DNA of 64,000 bases, from positions 984,581 to 1,048,580 of the forward strand of contig MNCI01005936.1 of assembly GCA_015680685.1 (NCBI GenBank), given 5' to 3'. The position numbers were made by a program, and so were the translations under genes. The DNA is from Gnetum montanum (lineage: Eukaryota; Streptophyta; Gnetopsida; Gnetales; Gnetaceae). Below, in pieces: positions 60,420-64,000 of this stretch; position 1 is the first letter of the stretch, and every line of letters begins with the position of its first letter. A model generated the notes under the pieces. It saw only the letters and a program-made list of their open reading frames with translations, searched no databases and was not told the DNA's origin.

Positions 60420-60925
60420 GACATGACATAAGGAGGTGTGGACACCATGTCAACGGTTTTGGAGTGGGCCATGTCTCAGCTGCTACGACACTCAGATATA
60501 ATGCATAAAGTGCAGGCAAAGCTTCATTCCATGGTGGGACCCAACTATCGAGTCAGCCATGCTGATATGGCCAAATTGCCCTACCTAGGTGCAGTTGTGA
60601 AGGAGACATTGTGACTGCATACATCGGTGCCGTTGTTGCTTCCCGTCGTTGCAGCATTGATTGCGATGTGGGTGGATTCTTGGTGCCACGTGGAGCCACG
60701 GTTTTGGTGAATGTGTGGGCCATGGCGAGGGACAAGGAGGTGTGGGGCCCACACACAGAGGAGTTCTGGCTAGACAGATTTGTTGAACCCGATGCCATTA
60801 CAACAATGGCGGAGGAGGTATTTTGGCCATTTGGTGCAAGTCGTAGGTCATGCGCTGGCATGAGGCTAGGACTGGTCACAGTGGAACTTGTCTTAGCACA
60901 CTTGCTCCATTGCTTTCACTGGAGC

Positions 60926-60950
60926 CTCCCTCTCCCTCTCCCTCTCCCTC
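60926..60950 (+). repeat. (CCCTCT)n microsatellite in the P450 coding region
   Basis: About four hexamer units encoding alternating Leu-Pro after HWS, just past the heme loop, where relatives have a single Leu-Pro. Likely a slippage expansion. Confidence 0.8.
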
Positions 60951-61132
60951 TTGTCATTGATGCTACCACTCATCACAAGGACAAGAACAAGGATAAGGAT
61001 GACATAAGCCAAAATGCTCAACTTGTGTTGCTACGTGCTTCTCCCCTCATTGCCATGGCTACTCCACGATTTGACTTATCGTCATATTCCTCAAATATGC
61101 ATCATTATGCTACAATTGCGGCTGCTGCTTAG

Positions 61133-62588
61133 ATCTTCTTCATCTTTAATGCTTCCTCCTCTATAGGCTCAGACTTAGATTCATGTTGTACCTTGTTATT
61201 TTTAACCTATCTTCTATCCTAAGACTACCACTGTAAACTAGTTAAGTGCATGTATTATCATGATACCATTTTACTACCCTAAGCATTGAGACAATGCATT
61301 ATTATTAGAACAATACCACCATTTTAGGAGTGTTGTGTTGTAGAAATCATTGTCATTGTTGTTAGTATAATAGTTATATTTTTACTTTTGAAACTTTAAG
61401 TCATGGATTCAATTTCAATGGGTAATATTAAGTGTTCTGAGATTGAAACTAATCTTAGAATCTTGTGCTTAGCTTGATAAGTAAACTATGTTAACATTAT
61501 ACTAATAATCTTGGTGTTTGTTCCTCTCTATGAATTATGGTAGTCATCTTGGTGCATGATATTATACTTATAATTGTTGATGTGTGGATTTTGATCATAC
61601 AACAATGCTCTTTGAAAACTTGTTTTAAGAGACTATCACCTAGGGTGTCTCTTATCTGGGTACAAAAACCAAAGAATTGTTTGAGTTAATAAGGGTAATG
61701 TGGTGTTTAACTTTCAATATTATGACTTTGTTATAATTAATACACAAAAGTAAACATTTCATAGCTATGAGCAAACTGAAAATAACTGGGATGTAACATA
61801 AATAGATTCATATAGTAAGAAACTTCAATAATAGGCAGTGAATAAACTATATTAAGGTAGGAGACAACAGAATGATAATGTAAATAAAAGAAAAATATCA
61901 ATTCTCATTAAAGTTATGTAATAGCTAACCATGCTTCTTAGGGACAACCTTCAAAACCACACCCATTAATAATAAAGAAAAAGACAAATCAATTAGGGAT
62001 CAATTACCTCTGAATAGATCTTCAAATGTTATCCAGAAGATGAACTGCTACTTGTACAACCCTGCCTACACAAACTTCCAACCAGGAAACTTTCTTCAAC
62101 AAATCCTTATGCTAGGACTACTGGACCACCAAGAAGCTAGAGACAAACTATTTATTGAAATACAATTCATAGTTTAAGTCTTTTTCTTAACTTGAAGGGG
62201 CCTACACTGATAAAAAAAACCAAGAGAAAGGGAAGGAATATCAAAAGATAAAACTTTAGCTTTATTAGGGTTCAATAACAGCTCTGAGTTGTGTACATTA
62301 ATATTTTTAGGCAAAGGAAACTGGATAGATGAAGAACAGACAACTCCCCCTTGTTCTCCCTGCTCTACTCCTTTTTGTGCTACTTCTTCTACTATCTTTT
62401 TTCTCTGCCTTTGGGAGTCTGGTCTAGTTTTACCAAACTGTTCACATTCACTAGTCTATTAACATCCTTCTTAACATCCTCCTTCCTGCTGTATCCTGCA
62501 CACAAATGAACAAAAGTGTTCTTTTAATAAAAGAGAATTAGCAGTTTCATTAATCATCTTACTCGGCAACCAAAATGTACAGAACTTA
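61133..62588. other. P450 3' flank, nothing recognised
   Basis: AT-rich sequence without a recognised gene. A minus-strand AGGGGGAGTTGTC tract near 62340-62355 resembles a polypurine tract but no LTR could be matched. Confidence 0.4.
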
Positions 62589-62747
62589 AACTTTCTTTCT
62601 TCTCAACTTTTAAACTACTCATAGCAAAGCAAAAAAGACAGAAGGATCCGATTATGCAATAGGGTTTCAACTTTCTTTCTTCTCAACTTTTAAACTACTC
62701 ATAGCAAAGCAAAAAGGACAGAAGGATCCGATATACAATAGGGTTTC
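62589..62747. repeat. 80-bp tandem duplication
   Basis: Units 62589-62668 and 62669-62747 begin AACTTTCTTTCTTCTC and differ by an A/G change and a small indel near GATTATGCAATA. Confidence 0.92.
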
Positions 62748-62953
62748 AATGCATAAGAATGAGCATAGACCCTTGGAAGAGTGAAGCATTGACTTGTCCC
62801 ACAGAAAAGTGTAACAGTGCCCAAGAATAGAGAAATGCAGTCTATGATCCGGAAAGAAGAACCAAATTGCAAACTTGGGACATCGTCTCCTCATCTACTT
62901 ACATTCGTTGCTATGCCAAGTAGAGCCTGACTACGCATGCCTTTTGCCATCGT

Positions 62954-63009
62954 AAGCCTATGAATATCGTTGGCATGACAAGCCTATGAATGAATATCGT
63001 TGGCATGAC
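62954..63009. repeat. 26/30-bp tandem duplication
   Basis: AAGCCTATGAATATCGTTGG-type unit at 62954-62979, repeated at 62980-63009 with an extra internal TGAA. Confidence 0.9.
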
Positions 63010-64000
63010 AAATGGTAGTGCCAGGATTACACTGACTCCTTGAAGAACTTGCAACACGTAGTAGGCCCAGACATTTTGTCTGGGATGCATCACAGAACCT
63101 TGCATGCAATCCTGCAAAAATTGTAATAGGATAACACAGGGATGGTCTAATGGTAACAACCCATGCCCATGCATTACTCTCATCTTTCCTCCCAACGCTA
63201 CCCAGAATGTTACCAAAAATCTAGGCAAGACCGATGTCTAAAAATCCAGCATGCAATCTGCAGCGTGCTGAAACAGTGGGTAAAAAAAGAAGTTGCTAAT
63301 TTTAATTTCCCAAAATGACACATTCCCGAAAAGTCCTGCAATTTGGGCATGAAAATTACGAGGTAGTTAAACCCAAGGTTAAGACTTTCTGAGCTGCTGA
63401 CATGGGCTTTAAAATTTTCTAAATGATGGAAGCTAAAACCCAAGAATAACAATCTAAGTAATTGACACAACATCAAAAATCAATATTGACGTCTAACATC
63501 AAAGAAAGAAATGACATGGGACATCAAAGATATGAATGACGTAAGATGTAAAAACACAGGCCAAACTTTCTCCTTTTAACTTAGGCCAACTTGGGCTCTT
63601 TGATATTTTATTCTAGTCACATAAAAACCGAGGATAACTAAAATACAACCTAAATTTACCATTAATAATGTCTAGATGAATTCTCAAGCAAAGTGACATT
63701 GAAAATCAATGTTAAATAATAATAGTCATCTATAACAATTAATAATTCAAATGTTGAATAATGTTTCTCAAATGTACCCCTATGTATCATGCAATTTATT
63801 TCAAATAGAGGTGGTGATCATGAAATCATGAAACTATATCATGGTGGTTGAACTTATCAATTAATGGCCCTCTGCTAGCATGGGAATGTTGATATCAATA
63901 TTTAGCCCCTAAACTTGAGTTGCATGCAAAAGGGAAGATACAAAAATCAATAGAAATTTCAAAAAGTGAAAGAAAATGTAAGATATAGAGGATCAAAATG
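63010..64000. other. Intergenic, nothing recognised
   Basis: AT-rich; short open frames at 63210-63476 and nearby show no domain or codon pattern. Confidence 0.45.

Larger units (their letters stand above)
58391..61132 (+). pseudogene. CYP71-clan cytochrome P450 pseudogene
   Basis: Would be an ER-anchored heme monooxygenase. Exons proposed: 58391-58934, 59039-59395, 60420-61132, about 530 codons, near the family's usual 500-520. Seen in order: an N-terminal hydrophobic anchor (MDLFLPLVASFLSLMLF), the hinge PPSPRAWPVIG, the C-helix W-x-x-x-R in AHWRLLRK, an I-helix GGVDT, the K-helix KETL followed by a stop where the ExxR Arg belongs, a PERF-region remnant (LDRF) and the heme loop FGASRRSCAG with the ligand Cys codon at 60851-60853. 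Breaks: a 22-bp tandem duplication at 58709-58752, stops at 58872, 59228, 60429 and 60612, a frameshift at about 60615-60650, and Gly to Ser in the heme loop. The C-terminus has a (CCCTCT)n run and an extended tail. Subfamily not assigned; conifer CYP750-like features are a guess. Confidence 0.88.

Noticed and set aside
60553-60879. Minus-strand frame of 108 codons opposite the P450 heme region
   Set aside because: Shadow of the real coding strand; low-complexity Ser/Thr reading.
62330-62360. Polypurine tract and LTR near 62.3 kb
   Set aside because: Only the tract is seen; no LTR ends, repeat partner or pol nearby.
1-64000. CRISPR arrays, tRNA or rRNA genes, operons
   Set aside because: None recognised; the repeats are LTRs, tandem duplications or microsatellites.

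Overview
The window is nuclear DNA of a seed plant, probably a gymnosperm. That is inferred from very AT-rich sequence filled with old, deeply mutated LTR retrotransposons, one isolated cytochrome P450 locus, and no bacterial or organellar gene order. All readings were made by eye; no alignment or database search was run. One 845-base N gap (22856-23700) and one single N (102) are present.

Bases 1-53.7 kb are nested LTR retrotransposons. Matching LTR ends (TGATGA...TCATCA) and exact 5-bp target-site duplications resolve a three-level nest. Element I (+, 1808-27529, TSD AACTT) contains element II (-, 10251-25887, TSD AATGA). Element II contains element III (-, 17599-24010, TSD ATAGG). Element I itself split the gag of an older, different Ty3/gypsy element (V; 1185-1802 plus 27535-27830). 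A fourth related element, IV (-, 35680-48984, TSD CCATC), split an older relative, VI (28.4-35.7 kb plus 49.0-50.05 kb). A copia/Sirevirus-like LTR lies at about 50.07-51.13 kb, and a fragment of another related element, VIII (+), at 52.87-53.72 kb.

Elements I-IV, VI and VIII belong to one non-chromovirus Ty3/gypsy group (Athila/Tat-like). Primer-binding sites in I, II and IV look like decayed tRNA-Asp sites. Gag carries an unusually spaced CCHC knuckle. A long sense-strand ORF of unknown function, here called the post-pol ORF, lies between integrase and the 3' LTR. The elements complement each other: IV has gag, PR, RT-RH, IN and the post-pol ORF; I keeps pol but has lost nearly all of the post-pol ORF; II and III keep gag and the post-pol ORF but lack pol. 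About 440-550 bp before the post-pol ORF there is a TATA-like box, and in II and IV it sits beside the same palindromic motif that flanks the TATA box in that element's own LTR. This suggests a second, internal promoter.

Bases 53.7-55.9 kb hold AT-rich sequence and an iMet-type primer-binding site followed by a short GC-richer internal fragment. Bases 55.9-64 kb hold the only host-type gene, a CYP71-clan P450 (58391-61132). It has a recognisable TATA box and exon-intron layout but is a pseudogene: a 22-bp tandem duplication, four in-frame stops, another frameshift and a changed heme-loop residue. Its surroundings are dotted with short tandem duplications (about 30 to 94 bp), one of them a perfect 94-bp duplication in the proximal promoter.
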